DNA from: Limnephilus marmoratus
Taxonomy: Eukaryota; Arthropoda; Insecta; Trichoptera; Limnephilidae
Assembly (NCBI GenBank): GCA_917880885.1
Contig: OU862913.1
Location: 30,513,286 to 30,577,285 of the forward strand
DNA length: 64,000 bases
Direction of reading: 5' to 3'
The notes under the pieces were generated by a model. The model was not told the DNA's origin and made no database searches. It saw nothing but the letters and a program-made list of their open reading frames with translations. Shown in pieces: positions 11,623 through 22,320 of the stretch (positions are counted from its first letter, which is position 1; the number at the start of each line of letters is the position of its first letter). Position numbers and translations under genes: made by a program.

Positions 11623-13323
11623 TTCAGTAATAATTTCCGATGTGCATCTCTATCTCTGCTCGGGCCGGACATGATATCTGTAAATCATTTTGTAATTTAC
11701 GTACCTAAATATAAGAATAACATGGCAGTATTTTTTTCAAACAAAAAAAAACTTTTTGAAATTGTGAGTTGAGATGAGAATGTCAATCTTTTGTAACGAT
11801 AGAAAATTTATGCTTCGTAGATATTGCGCAGGCACATACTTCTCCCATAATGGAGTTGTCTACTATAAATAAACTATCGTAAACTGTACGATGGTGGAAT
11901 ACCTAAATATGTGGGTTAGATTAAATAATTGGGCATATAAAAACATAAAATCTGATTAAATAAGATCATTAGATATGTAATAAAGTTATAAACTTATAAG
12001 CGTGAAATTTTAATAATCCGTGAAAAAAATTAATGTTATAGGAGTTTTAAAATTCTTAACAATGCCAGTGAATAACAAAAAAAAGTGATTTCCCAAAATC
12101 AATTTTTAAAAAATATGTTAATCATAGACATATGAATATTTACTAGACCAGAACAGAAAGGTGAGGGGTAGAATCCAACTGCAGCGGGACGCAGAGCGGG
12201 AATACAACTTTGGTGATATGTGATTCGTCAATAACTCTATCTGACAGTATATAGGCATCTCGCATTATAATATCACGATTTAGTTCTTAAAAGTAGACTC
12301 TGCTTTTGAATGAATATACCTTTTTACATGGGAGCGCGAATTGCTCACCGCGTAATAAACAAATTTGCGAACTGCAAACACGGCAAAGTAAGAGCGCATT
12401 TTTTTCATTAGTTCAATATTTTGTTTCCGTATTTAGCTAAGACACTTTTACAAATGTTTCATAATTTACTTAGCCCAGTAAACAGCGGCTTTGTGTTTCG
12501 CGTCGACGCGATGCGACAGTAGTGCGCCCGCCGCCCGCCACCGCCCGCCGTGTCTTGTCAAATTATGTTCCTTTTATCTGAATAAATTTAAAATAGAGTA
12601 AAATAATGCTTATATGTGGAATGTAATACGACAATTAGGTTTATTATCTTTTTCACTTCTATTTTTACACGTTTTCATAGCACAAGTCACCATTTTTGCA
12701 GAGTTATTTCGTAAAATGTACCGATGAGAGCTCGACGATGGTCCCCACAAGAATGATGACGTCACATTTTTTAGATTCACGCGATGCTAATTCGTTTCCG
12801 CATTCGCATCCGTGATGTTAATTTATTTTATCTTTCAAGGAACGTAAAATAAAAGTGTTCAAAATTAGCCCAATTCAAAAGTAAAAGTAGACACTAGTTA
12901 CTATAATATTACTACCCAGTTGGTTCCATGGTGAAATTGATGAGAAATAACATCGAGTAGACTAAGGTTATGTGAATTTTATTATGTATATACTTACCTA
13001 CTAATTTAATTACTCGTATGATTCAGCCACAATTCACTGTCACCTGTCACTCACTATTTAATTGTTAAGTTAAATTATACACTTAGTGATAAGTGATAAC
13101 TTTAATGTTTTGTTTAATTAAAACTGTAGGTACAGTGCCCACGATCAATGTAATCAGTCGACGCAATGCACACTACTATGACGCCTGCCGGGTCGGGTCG
13201 TATCGAACGAAAGTAGAGGATCTGTCAAAATCTGAGTCTAGGGATGGGAACGCAAAGATCGATACCAAAAATTTCCGATGATCGATATTGATAATAAAAT
13301 TTTGCACATAAAGATGATGAGAT

Positions 13324-13359
13324 CATAAAGGGGCCTCGCTCACGCGAGGCCCCTTTATG
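13324..13359. repeat. perfect 16-bp hairpin near the hAT right end
   Basis: CATAAAGGGGCCTCGC and its exact reverse complement are separated by TCAC. It lies about 50 bases inside the right terminus of the hAT element and may be a subterminal structure involved in end recognition. Confidence 0.7.
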
Positions 13360-13479
13360 TGCGAGGCCGTGGGCGAGGGGCCGCTTCGCCCACGCCTAGC
13401 TACGCCACTGCGTATAGGTATATTTATCTATTGTTATACGTTTGACATTTTGTGTTAACATAATTAACCTTTCTCATAC

Positions 13480-13895
13480 TAACCATCCAAAAATTCCACA
13501 TGCTCCGAACCGGGGGATCGTGAATTCCCGCTCGTATTTGTACAAATCATAATGAATAAAATAAAATTTTGGGAAGGAAACAGGTAGGATTCTGAAAGTC
13601 GACGAACGAATAAATTCATCCCTCCCACTGCGGTTCAAGGCGATGGATCGCAAGAGTCCAGCCATCGGTTTTAGTTAGATCTCCCTAACCAGTCTCTCCC
13701 GATCCAACCCGCCACTCAGTAGGTGGGCAAACGCATTCACCACCAAGACCTAGTGACAAACCTCACCCCATGAACCCGGGCACCCCTGCTAAGTCACCAA
13801 ACGTAGATAAACACTTGGGATGACCAATGACAGGGGTGTTGGTTATCCAATAAATGGTTCTTGGGGCTGCGGTACCCATACCCGCATGCCATTTT
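13480..13895 (-). repeat. interspersed repeat Rep-1, copy 1
   Basis: It shares ATCCCTCCCACTGCGG and CCCATGAACCCGGGCACCCC with copies at 20567-20960 and 21186-21640, and in opposite orientation with the split copy 18116-18187 / 20427-20560. The distal end reads as a TACCGCAGCCCCAAGAACC-type block when reversed. It has no coding potential of its own. In two other copies the 3' tail matches the LINE fragment at 19205-19790, so I infer a SINE-like or truncated relative of that LINE. Confidence 0.6.
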
Positions 13896-14224
13896 TTTTA
13901 CACATTCACGCCTCCCAAAATTAAATTAAGTAATACGACTAAGAAATCTTTAAAAGCGCATACCTACCGATTATATTTTTATATTTAAAAAATAACTTTG
14001 TCATGAGTAAAATAAAATTATATAAAATAAATGAAAAATCGAATGATAAAGTATCGGATGCATTAATTGATCTTGAAATATTATTAAAAACTTTTAAAAG
14101 CAGTTCTACAAATTAAACTAAAAAAAATACTTGTTTTAAAAGAACTTAATATCATTTAAAATAGTATTGTAGTTTTAAGCCCTTATTAGAGATTCCGGTT
14201 ATGTGGTTAACAAATAAAAAAATT
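13896..14224. other. no gene seen
   Basis: AT-rich sequence with nothing recognised. Confidence 0.6.
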
Positions 14225-15040
14225 GATTGAAAAGTGATGTCCAAGTTTTTAATTCGTGGTAATGTTAATATTGTCATTAAAGATCACTTTTTTTATTCGA
14301 GAAAATCTAACTATTTGACATTTTGAGATATTTAAGTAAAGTCTATTTTCATTACACGAAATAAACAATTTGTTGATTTTATCTTGAAGAATGTTGCAAT
14401 GGTAAATATTTTGAATAAGTAATTCTAAAAATGTTGAGGTTATCAGCAAAAAGGAAGATGGATACAGATACATTATAAAATATTTTTGAAAGATCATTTA
14501 TAAACAAGATAAATAAGATTGGGTCAAGGTGTGAAACCTGTTTAACTCCGCTTGTTGAATAATATTTTTCCGACAGGGAGGATTTTATTCTAACAATTTG
14601 TTATCTTCCAGTAAGATAACTTACAAACCAGGCTAATATATTGCCACGTATACCAAGTTTTTTCTAATTTCCGAATGATAATTTTATTAGAAATTGTGTC
14701 AAAGGCTTTACTAAAATCAGTATAAACAGAGTCTACTTGTTTTTTTCTTTAAAAGCATTGGTTATAAAATGTTCATAAATAATTAAGTTGGAAATAGTAC
14801 TTCTACCTGGCATAAATCTAAACTAGTAAGGTTTACAAGATTACAGGTTTTATTTGTGTAAAAAGTTTGTCAAGTATTAGGCTTCCAAAGAGTTTCGGAA
14901 TGGTGGATTGAATGCATATTGGTCTGTAATTACAAACATCACTTTTATCACCCGATTTGAAAACTGGAGTCAAATAACTAATTTTCCACTTATCGGGAAA
15001 AATTCCACCGGATAAAATAGCATAATATAGCAAAACGTAG
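14225..15040 (-). pseudogene. decayed non-LTR reverse transcriptase fragment
   Basis: Two frames carry reverse-transcriptase motifs. At 14833-15033, GIFPDKWKISYLTPVFKSGD is followed by NYRPI and PKLF (RT motif 1/2 region). At 14249-14497, an LQDKINKL...LNISKCQ block resembles the region after the catalytic YxDD. Stops and frameshifts separate them, and the YxDD box itself is not readable. It is a dead LINE of Jockey/R1/I-like type. Confidence 0.75.
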
Positions 15041-15069
15041 ACATCTCACTAATCCCTGAACACATTTTG

Positions 15070-15071
<2 letters not shown>

Positions 15072-15104
<33 letters not shown>

Positions 15105-15105
15105 C

Positions 15106-15155
<50 letters not shown>
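15072..15155. repeat. (AT)n microsatellite
   Basis: Two AT tracts are separated by GTTCTAC. The same GTTCTAC/GTAGAAC word flanks the AT tracts at the palindrome near 23.86 and 24.24 kb. Confidence 0.9.
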
Positions 15156-15158
<3 letters not shown>

Positions 15159-15837
15159 GTCATACCACATTTTGTGGCTCATCTTAGAAGAAGCCACTTA
15201 AGTTGCTCATTCTTTCGCATGTAATATATACTTACGTAGATGAAGTACCAACATGCTGTCTTTTAAATTTTGTTTAAAATATGGTCAGCTATAATATGTA
15301 ATCAAAAATTATGTTTATTTATTAAAAAAAAATATCTTAAAATAACGTGCATTCCTTGATCTATTTTAAGAACACACTTACCGCATCACGCTACGTTGCC
15401 AAGTTTAATGTTACCAATATAGTCACATATGTAGGTAGGTTGACAGAACAGTTTGGATGTTGCTTGTTGATTATTCACAAATATTTATCATTTCTAGCGG
15501 CCGTTTTTGATTATTGGCGCGTTTTTTTAAAATTGTAGTATGATTTGCTAATTAATATTGTTATTTATTTGGTGTTTACGGTTGTTTTTTTTTTGTGTTA
15601 AGGTTTATTTTATTATTATCATAAATAAAATTAGGTATTTAAATACATATTGGTGTAGTTTCTTTTATTTGCTACATAATTATTTTATCTTAGTTTTACT
15701 AGTGTTTTCGAAAAATTATGAATAAACTTATTAGAAATATATTACATAATTTACTTTATTCATTGATTCGTACGTTTCTTTAAGTTGTCACCTCCGATCT
15801 ATATGGATAAAATCGATCTAAAAGAAACTAACTAACC
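15156..15837. other. no gene seen
   Basis: AT-rich; no protein family signature or repeat family was recognised. Confidence 0.55.
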
Positions 15838-16175
15838 AACCATCACGCCGTTTCCCCGCAGGGGTAGGCAGAGAGGACGGACCGCCAAACAACTCGGTCT
15901 TGGCACACACTCTTTGCCTCACTCACATTCATACATCGTATCATACATTCTCTTCTATTATTCTGACTTTTGACACGGCCCGACTCAAGTATCTGATTCA
16001 CGTGCCATGTCTTCCTCGGGCGTCCCCGACTTCTTCTACCATTCACATTTGCATCATATATTCTTTTTACACTACTTTCTTCGCTCATTCGCTCTACGTG
16101 CCCAAACCATCTGAGGGTCCCTTTCTTAATTTTGCTCATTATTAAATTATTATTATTATACTTAGTTGCTATCAT
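15838..16175 (-). pseudogene. RTE-like LINE 3' end, copy 1
   Basis: The minus-strand frame reads LRWFGHVERMSEESSVKRIY, then GRRSRGRPRKTWH and, near the C-terminus, VCQDRVVWRSVLSAYPCGET. I recognise this as the C-terminal part of insect endonuclease/reverse-transcriptase polyproteins (RTE-like). The 3' terminus reads out into a GGTTAGTTAGTT tail at about 15825-15845. A small deletion between TWH and VNQILE disrupts the frame. There is no RT core here. Confidence 0.75.
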
Positions 16176-16257
16176 ATTTTACAATTTACAAATAGAGACG
16201 GATCGCCAAATAATATTAATTGGTTAAATTGTATTTTTTCTCGCATTAGCGCCACAC

Positions 16258-16330
16258 CTGATAAAAAATCCCTCAGTGTCTTTGTCATCTTTGGGGATGC
16301 TGTGTGGAGGGTTTTTTTAGGGAAAGGAAG
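16258..16330 (-). repeat. LINE 3'-tail fragment (CACACAGCATCCCC type)
   Basis: It matches the tail shared by the fragments at 19690-19800, 20600-20660 and 21240-21280 (reverse of CCTCCACACAGCATCCC followed by a CCCTGAGGGA hairpin arm). Confidence 0.6.
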
Positions 16331-16446
16331 AAGAGGAAGTTCTGTAATGAAATAATTTGGTATCTTAACCGTAAATCCAGAACTAAATTTTGTATGAAAT
16401 AGGCCGCGAAGAAGTTTCTCTTTTCAAGAGCAATTATAATACTCTT

Positions 16447-16650
16447 AGAAGAAGTCGGGGACGCCCGAGGAAGACATGGCACGATCAAGTGAATCAGATA
16501 CTTGAGTCGGGTCATGTCAAAAGTCAGAATAATAGAAGAGAATGTATGAGACGATGTATGAATGTGAGTGAGGCAAAGAGTGTGTGCCAAGACCGAGTTG
16601 TTTGGCGGTTCGTCCTCTCTGCCTACCCCTGCGGGGAAACGGCGTGATGG
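16447..16650 (+). pseudogene. RTE-like LINE 3' end, copy 2, opposite strand
   Basis: It encodes RSRGRPRKTWHDQVNQILES through VVWRFVLSAYPCGET on the plus strand and ends at the element terminus GGCGTGATGG. It abuts copy 3 head-to-head, forming an inverted repeat (16447-16554 against 16651-16758). Confidence 0.75.
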
Positions 16651-16905
16651 TCGTCTCATACATACTCTTCTATTATTCTGACTTTTGACATGGCCCGTCT
16701 CAAGTATCTGATTCACTTGATCGTGCCATGTCTTCCTCGGGCGTCCCCGACTTCTTCTACCATTCACATTTGCATCATATATTCTTTTTACACTACTTTC
16801 TTCGCTCATTCGCTCTACGTGCCCAAACCATCTGAGGGTCCCTTTCTTAATTTTGCTCATTATTAAATTATTATTATACTTAGTTGCTATCATATTTTAC
16901 AATTT
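16651..16905 (-). pseudogene. RTE-like LINE fragment, copy 3
   Basis: The same C-terminal protein region as copy 1 (LRWFGHVERM ... NQILETGHVKSQNNRR), but it stops short of the element 3' terminus where it meets copy 2. A long frame across 16285-16893 is a chimera of this fragment and copy 2 read backwards. Confidence 0.7.
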
Positions 16906-16907
16906 AC

Positions 16908-17190
16908 AAATAGAGACGGACCGCCAAACAACTCGATCTTGGCACACACTCCTTGCCTCGTTCACATGCATACTTCGTCTCATACATGCTCTTTTATTAT
17001 TCTGACTCTTGAAATGGCTCGACTCAAGTATCTGATTCACTTGGTCGTGCCATGTCTTCCTCGGGCGTCCCCGACTTCTTCTAGCATTCACATTTGCGTC
17101 ATCATATATTCTCCTTACACTATTTTTCTCGTTCATTTGCTTTACATGCCCAACCAATCTAAGCGTCTCTTTCTTAATCTTACTCGTTAC
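16908..17190 (-). pseudogene. RTE-like LINE fragment, copy 4
   Basis: A more diverged copy: VGHVKQMNEKNSVRRIYDDA, then ARRSRGRPRKTWHDQVNQIL and VCQDRVVWRS. It lies directly next to copy 3 in the same orientation. Confidence 0.7.
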
Positions 17191-18115
17191 GCTTACATCA
17201 GGCTTACATTATGTGCGGATCATTATTATTCATTTCGGTCTACTTTCATCATTTCTCTACCAGTTCCGAGCCTCACAGCGAAGCATTAGGGTAGGTACCA
17301 GCACTCCATTATGGACGGCTAGCTTCGCTTCTTTCGATAGTTTTTTTAGACCGGGGTAATATAATTACACTAAGAACAGTTTTACTCTGTATCTCAGTTG
17401 TCTTTTACACCATATACTCAATAATTTTGGTAATCATAGAAAAACTATTTGGTTATCGATCTGTTTTTAAAAATGTATATTGCATTGCTAGTTTTTTTAA
17501 TATAAAATAATTTCTATCAAATTCCGGCAAAATATCTGTAGCCCTCCCCCCCTCCGCCACGCATCGCATAGCGTTACCCCGTGCCTACAAACTGAAGATT
17601 CCACGGACTGGTAGCGGATCGGTAATAGTTGCATTTTAATAAAAAGGGAAGTGTCATAACAATTGAATCACGCTAGCTTCCTTAATATCGCTTTTACTTT
17701 TTTACTTTACTTAAGTTGAAAATGGGCGTTGGCGTAACTTGACAATTCAAGCAATAATAAGCAATTTCTAAGTTATTAATGGAAAGGACTACATCCCGTT
17801 CGCTTACACTTTGCATTTCATATGATCTTTTTACAATGCTTAAATATTTGCGTGCCGGTACTAGATGATTCCGTCTGGGACATTTCCGGTAAAATATTGA
17901 ATTTACCATTTTTAGAAACATCACTCCAATTATACCCGTCTCTGTTTGTCGTGTGAAATAAAAATATATCAGAAAGAGACAATCATTATTGTTTAATTGG
18001 CTGAAGGAATTTGTAAAAATGAACTCCAACATTGTACAGGTGGTTTAAGTCTACATTGTATAAATAGTCTTAAATTGGGTTTTCGGTTTTAATTGCTAAC
18101 TTGTTTAGATTAGGT
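17191..18115. other. no recognised gene; one 112-residue open frame
   Basis: A minus-strand frame at 17694-18032 has 112 codons with a CPRRNHLVPARKYLSIVKRS stretch and two further Cys (CLNC). I do not recognise it and see no splice or start context that would support it as a gene. The rest is AT-rich with a short C-rich patch near 17545. Confidence 0.4.
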
Positions 18116-18187
18116 GGTAATATTCATCTGGGAGGCGGATATGTGTACCGCCGCCCCGAGAACCATTATTGGATAACCAACACCTTT
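18116..18187 (+). repeat. Rep-1 copy 2, left part (split by a hAT-like insertion)
   Basis: The block TACCGCCGCCCCGAGAACC followed by TTGGATAACCAACACC continues, after the insertion at 18198-20418, with CCATAGGTCACTCCAAGTGG and GACTTAGCAGGGGTGTCC at 20419-20560. Together they form one repeat in the opposite orientation to copy 1. Confidence 0.7.
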
Positions 18188-18526
18188 GCCATAGAGGCAG
18201 GGCTGGGCAAAATACATGCATTACTGTAATTAAAATACAAATTACAAAATACTTTTTCGCATGTATTTAAAATACGAAATACAAAATACAAATTACAAAA
18301 TACATTTGGTTTAGGTAGAACCTTTGGTTGCAATAAATTGTCGTAAGTGCCCATATCTAAGAGTGCGTTTCCATAGAAGCAAAGCAGAGCATAGTGAAAC
18401 AGAGACGTGCTAAAATTGACTAATCATATTGCTCAGGACACACATCTCGTCTCCGCTCCACTTGTAAAGATTTGTGGTATAGGACTTAGGTGTTAGATTA
18501 TAATAATTATTATTATAATAACACTA

Positions 18527-18790
18527 GCTGGTTCCCGGTATGCGTTGCACTGCAATATTCAAAGAAATAAATTGTTTCTCCCTGCATGTCCTTTCCCGTG
18601 CGTCCCCGTTCCCCTACCGCTTCCCTTTACCCTCTTGCATTCCCCGTACACCTTCCCTGCCTACCCTCTCCCCTCTTCCGCTCCCCCATCCCGCCAACCC
18701 CTCCCGCGTTCCATATATTTAGTCCCAGAACATTTTTCTATATTATAAAAACAATCAATAAAATCTGGTACCTAACATAGGTACCTATTT
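18527..18790 (+). repeat. CTAGCTGG pyrimidine-rich repeat, copy 2
   Basis: It starts CTAGCTGGTTCCCGGTATGC and has a C/T-rich tract to about 18720, like the copy at 5466-5930, including the TTTAGTCCCAGAACATT word after the tract. Confidence 0.6.
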
Positions 18791-19204
18791 AAAATATCTA
18801 TAATTTTAAAAATCCAATGAAAATTCTTTGGTTACAAAAAAACAGCTGCCTGCTAAATTTATTTTCATCAAACGCGCGAACTGTCAAACGTGCGTAGTTA
18901 AAATAGTCGTTAAGTTTTCTGAAATTATCCCATTTTCTGCGTAATTTTCTTAATTTTTCTTTCCGTAAGAACCTTCTAAAAGTATAAGAAAACTTTTAAA
19001 AAATGAATGAAATAGGTAAAGTCATTTTGAAGTTATGGCGTGACCAAGGGAAACAAGGATTCATTTTTATATAAAAATGGATGACATTTGTGTAGCGAAG
19101 TTTTGTGTTATTTCACTTCAAGTGCGCTCTACAGTAGTTAACTTAAAAACATTCTAGTATTCAGTCCAATATTTTATTTCTAGTATTCAGTCCATTATTT
19201 AATT

Positions 19205-19790
19205 ATTCCAATAGTGCTCGATCAAAAACTGGGCGTACTGTACAAGGCCCGCAGATACTTTAATAGTACACAACTGCTAACCCTGTACAAATCACAAGTG
19301 CGCCCCACGGTTGAATTTGGCAGCCACCTCTGGTCTGGAGCTTCAAAATACCTGAAAAATACCCTCGACTCTATGCAGAAACGGGTGGTCCGTTTAATAG
19401 ATTCTCCCATCTTAAAAGACGGATTGCAATCTTTAGAGCACAGGCGTCGAGTTGGAATGCTATCCTGGTTCTACCGGTATTACAATGGAAGATGCTCCGA
19501 GGAACTAGCATCATTGATCCTTTCGGCACCGTTGCATAGTCGGGAAACACATTGTACACGGTTGACATTTGTCACATGAGAACGGGTCATTTCTTCGACT
19601 CGTTCTTGTGTTCAACAGCTCGGCTGTGGAATGATTTGCCGGCCTCTGTGTTTCCTCCTTCCTACAACATGGGTCTCTTCAAGACCAATGTTCATTCCTT
19701 TCTCTCCTCAAAAAGACCCTCCACACAGCATCCCAGATGACATAGGCCCTGAGGGAAATTATTTTCCTCAGGGCCTCCTGTGTGGAGTTA
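19205..19790 (+). pseudogene. Jockey-type LINE 3' fragment (RT C-terminus)
   Basis: The frame reads KLGVLYKARRYFNSTQLLTL, then RPTVEFGSHLWSGASKYL and LDSMQKRVVRLIDSPILKDG, the standard C-terminal region after the RT domain in Jockey/R1-like LINEs. A frameshift near 19560 moves to RTGHFFDSFLCSTARLWNDL, FPPSYNMGLFKTNV and a stop after KRPSTQHPR. The 3' UTR forms a hairpin (GGCCCTGAGG/CCTCAGGGCC, 19744-19772). It is 5'-truncated and inactive, and it lies inside the hAT-like element at 18198-20418. Confidence 0.85.
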
Positions 19791-20426
19791 ATGAAAAAAA
19801 ATCTAATACTATGATACAAGAGTGTACAATACAAAGCAATGACAAGTATGATACAAAATGTACAATAACAGTGCTATTATAGCACAGGACAATAATAATA
19901 ACTAGCATGAAGTAAAAAAAATACAGTACAGTACATTATAAAGCAATTATAAGGGGGCATACATTAATTAGGTGAGCAGTTTTTCTTCCAAACTAGACTC
20001 CCCCCGCCCCTTGGTGAGATAATTTGGACCACTTCGTTTATTCTTTTCAAGTACCGTGAGATTTTGCTGGACCCCCCCCCCCCCTTTTTTGAGCTCACAT
20101 AATTAATGTATGCCCCCTAAGAGAACTACAAATAATCATTAATAAAGAGTCCTATAGCAAAGGACAATAGTAGGTACAGGATTCTAGCGTTTTTAGTCTA
20201 TGTATTATCTATGTGTGGTTATTTTTAATTATCATTATTAAGATCACTAAATGTATTTGAAAATATATTTTGAAGCCTTAAGTATTTGAAATACAAATTA
20301 CAAAATACCTCAGCAGCAGGTAATTGAAATACCAATTACCAAATACATTGTATTTGTATATATTTGTATTTCAAATACGTATTTCAATTACAAGTTTTTC
20401 AAATACTGCCCAGCCCTGGCCATAGG

Positions 20427-20560
20427 TCACTCCAAGTGGTAAGCTATGTTTGGTGACTTAGCAGGGGTGTCCGGGTTCATGGGATGAGGTTTGTCCGGGT
20501 CTTGTTGGCGGATGCGTCTACCCACCAGCTGCATGGCAGGACGGATCGGGATAGACTGTT
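20427..20560 (+). repeat. Rep-1 copy 2, right part
   Basis: It continues the repeat interrupted at 18187 (GGTGACTTAGCAGGGG, GGGTTCATGGGATGAGG), ending in a T-rich run before the next repeat. Confidence 0.7.
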
Positions 20561-20566
20561 TTTTTT

Positions 20567-20960
20567 TACATTAGGTCAACACGGGAGGCCCTGAGGAAAA
20601 TAATTTCCCACAGGGCCTATGTCATCTTTGGGGATGCTGTGTGAAGGGTCTTTTTAGGAAAGGAAGGAGAGCAAGTTCTGAAAAGGAAAAGGGATGAAGG
20701 GTAGGTAGGAATCTGGGAGTCAGTGTGTCCAGGAATCTATCCCTCCCACTGCGGTGAAAGGCTATGTTCCGAGAGAGTACGGCTGGAGAAATCAAAGGGA
20801 CTCCCTCAACACTCTCTCCCAATCCATCCTGCCATGCAGCTGGTGGGCAGAGATGCATCCGCCGCCAAGACCCGGATAATCCTCACCCCATGAACCCGGG
20901 CACCCCTGCTAAGTCACCAAACGTAGCGAACGACTTGGGGTGACCTATCGCAGAGGTGAT
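20567..20960 (-). repeat. Rep-1 copy 3 with LINE-like tail
   Basis: The left end has the GAGGCCCTGAGGAAAATAAT hairpin arm and CATCTTTGGGGATGCTGTG, matching in reverse the 3' tail of the LINE fragment at 19205-19790. The rest is Rep-1. The minus-strand frame at 20622-20858 ends in KRPFTQHPQR, like the LINE ORF end. The shared 3' end suggests the two use the same reverse-transcription machinery. Confidence 0.6.
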
Positions 20961-21040
20961 TTTAGATTTTCACGGCCATAAGTATTTTTGTTATTAGTTT
21001 TTGGGGTATTATGCCGTGTATACCTCCTTCTTTAGCCAAA

Positions 21041-21072
21041 GTTTCGGACAGCGTTGCAGTGTCCATCATCAG
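21041..21072 (-). ncRNA. hammerhead-like hairpin motif, second site
   Basis: On the minus strand: CTGATGA, one extra T, then the stem GGACA/TGTCC around a longer loop, then GAAAC. It has the same layout as the motif at 539-566 and the palindrome copies. The surrounding sequence is otherwise unrecognised. Confidence 0.35.
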
Positions 21073-21185
21073 GGCAGATGTGTAATCTCTTTCAACCCAT
21101 CGCCTTGCAATGCAGTGGGAGAGATGGATTCATATGTCTCTCACCCGCGACCTCCGGATTCGTAGTCGAAGTTCGCAATCTCATT

Positions 21186-21640
21186 TTTTTTACAGTAGCT
21201 CCACATAGGAGGCCCTGAGAAAAATAATTTCCCTCAGGGCCTATGTCATCTAAGGGGATGCTGTGTGGAGGGTCTTTTTAAGGAAGGGAAGGATAGGAAG
21301 TTCTGGGAAGGAAAAAGGTATGTGGGGTGGATAGGAATCTGGGGTCAATGTGTCTAGGAGTGACGAACCTAAAATTCCATCCCTCCAAATGCGGTGCAAG
21401 GCGATGGGTCGAGAGAGTCCGGCTGGAAAGGACAAAAGGCCTCCCTCAACCAAACTCTCTTATCCGGCCCGCCACGCAGCAGGGCAGACCTATCCGCCGC
21501 CACGTCCTGGACAAACCTGATACCATGAACCCGGGCACCCCTGCTTAGTCACCAAACGTAGCAAACTGCTTGCAGAGGTGTTGGTTATACAGTTATGGTT
21601 CCCGGGGCGGCGGTACCCATACCCGCTTCCCAAATTGGAA
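21186..21640 (-). repeat. Rep-1 copy 4 with LINE-like tail
   Basis: Same structure as copy 3: left GAGGCCCTGAGAAAAATAAT hairpin arm and GGGGATGCTGTGTGGAGGGT, then the ATCCCTCC...GCGGTGCAAGGCGATGG core, CCATGAACCCGGGCACCCC and the distal GGCGGCGGTACCCATACC-like block. Confidence 0.65.
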
Positions 21641-21705
21641 TACCTCGTTTACAATTAGTCCTTACTCAAGTCATCTTAGGTATGATTAGTCTATTGTATA
21701 TTTAT

Positions 21706-21985
21706 CGGCGTAGTCCAGCGGTAAGGCTCTTGACTCGCACTCCGAAGGTCGCGGGATTATAATTTGTGTTATTTGACAATTTATTTAGTAAAAATAATAC
21801 ATATATTTTATATTTGCAGCACTTTCCAGAGTGGAAGATACTCTCAGTATCGCCCTGGTGTAAGACCACCATTCAGAATTGAAATGTTGCGTGATATGGC
21901 TTTAGCCGTGTTTGGTGACCAGATCTGAATAGTCAGGAACTTCCCAACCTTCCTCTTCCCTATCTCCTTCCCCTATCCACTACGT
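21706..21985 (+). repeat. tRNA-derived SINE, 5' part
   Basis: The head GGCGTAGTCCAGCGGTAAGG resembles a tRNA A box, and GGTCGCGGGATTATAA is a decayed B box. It is followed by the family body (CCAGAGTGGAAGATACTCTC, CGCCCTGGTGTAAGACCACC). It is truncated before the 3' segment seen in the copies at 57345-57770 and 22321-22700. Confidence 0.75.
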
Positions 21986-22039
21986 TGTGCGATATTCATG
22001 TAAAAACAAAATAATCAAGATTTTTGAACCCTACCCTAA

Positions 22040-22098
22040 ATCCAAAATCAAATCTAAAATCAAATTCAAAATCAAATTCAAAATCAAATTCAAAATCA
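22040..22098 (+). repeat. 12-bp tandem repeat
   Basis: AAAATCAAATTC-type units repeat about five times directly before the LINE 3' fragment at 22100. Confidence 0.85.
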
Positions 22099-22099
22099 T

Positions 22100-22320
22100 G
22101 AGAACTGGTCGCTTCTTCGATTCGTTTTTGTGCTCAACAGCTCGGCTATGGAACGATTTGCCGGCCTCTGGGTTTTCCCCTTCCTACAACATGGGTCTCT
22201 TCAAGACCAATGTTGACTCCCTCTTCTCCTCAAAAAGACCCTCCACACAGCATATTAGATGACATAGGCCTTGAGGGAAATCGTTTTCTTAAGGGCCTCC
22301 TGTGTGGAGTTTTTTTTACA
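22100..22320 (+). pseudogene. Jockey-type LINE 3'-end fragment
   Basis: It encodes MRTGRFFDSFLCSTARLWND, then SPSYNMGLFKTNV and KRPSTQHIR followed by a stop. It has the same CCTTGAGGGA/CTTAAGGGCC-type 3' hairpin as the copy at 19552-19790. Only the last 50 or so codons of the ORF are present. Confidence 0.8.

Larger units (their letters stand above)
10193..13410 (-). mobile_element. hAT transposon with 8-bp TSD
   Basis: The element is bounded by 12-bp inverted repeats CAGTGGCGTAGC / GCTACGCCACTG. Perfect 8-bp duplications CGTATAGG flank it at 10185-10192 and 13411-13418, which is diagnostic of the hAT superfamily. It is 3218 bp long. The only recognisable gene is the C-terminal transposase part at 10750-11622. 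A BED-type zinc finger and the upstream catalytic part were not seen, so it is probably internally decayed. A perfect hairpin lies near the right end (13324-13359). Confidence 0.9.
18198..20418. mobile_element. hAT-like element inserted in Rep-1
   Basis: The ends are CAGGGCTGGGCAAAATAC and (reversed right end) CAGGGCTGGGCAGTATTTG. They are flanked by GCCATAGA (18188-18195) and GCCATAGG (20419-20426), an 8-bp duplication with one mismatch that sits exactly at the Rep-1 interruption. Subterminal iterations of AAATACAAATTACAAAATAC occur at both ends. No transposase gene is visible. The interior holds a pyrimidine-rich repeat (18527-18790) and a LINE fragment (19205-19790), so it is non-autonomous and has accumulated other insertions. 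Confidence 0.75.

Noticed and set aside
16285..16893. 202-codon frame as a single gene
   Set aside because: It is a chimera of two RTE-like LINE fragments in opposite orientations plus a LINE tail fragment.
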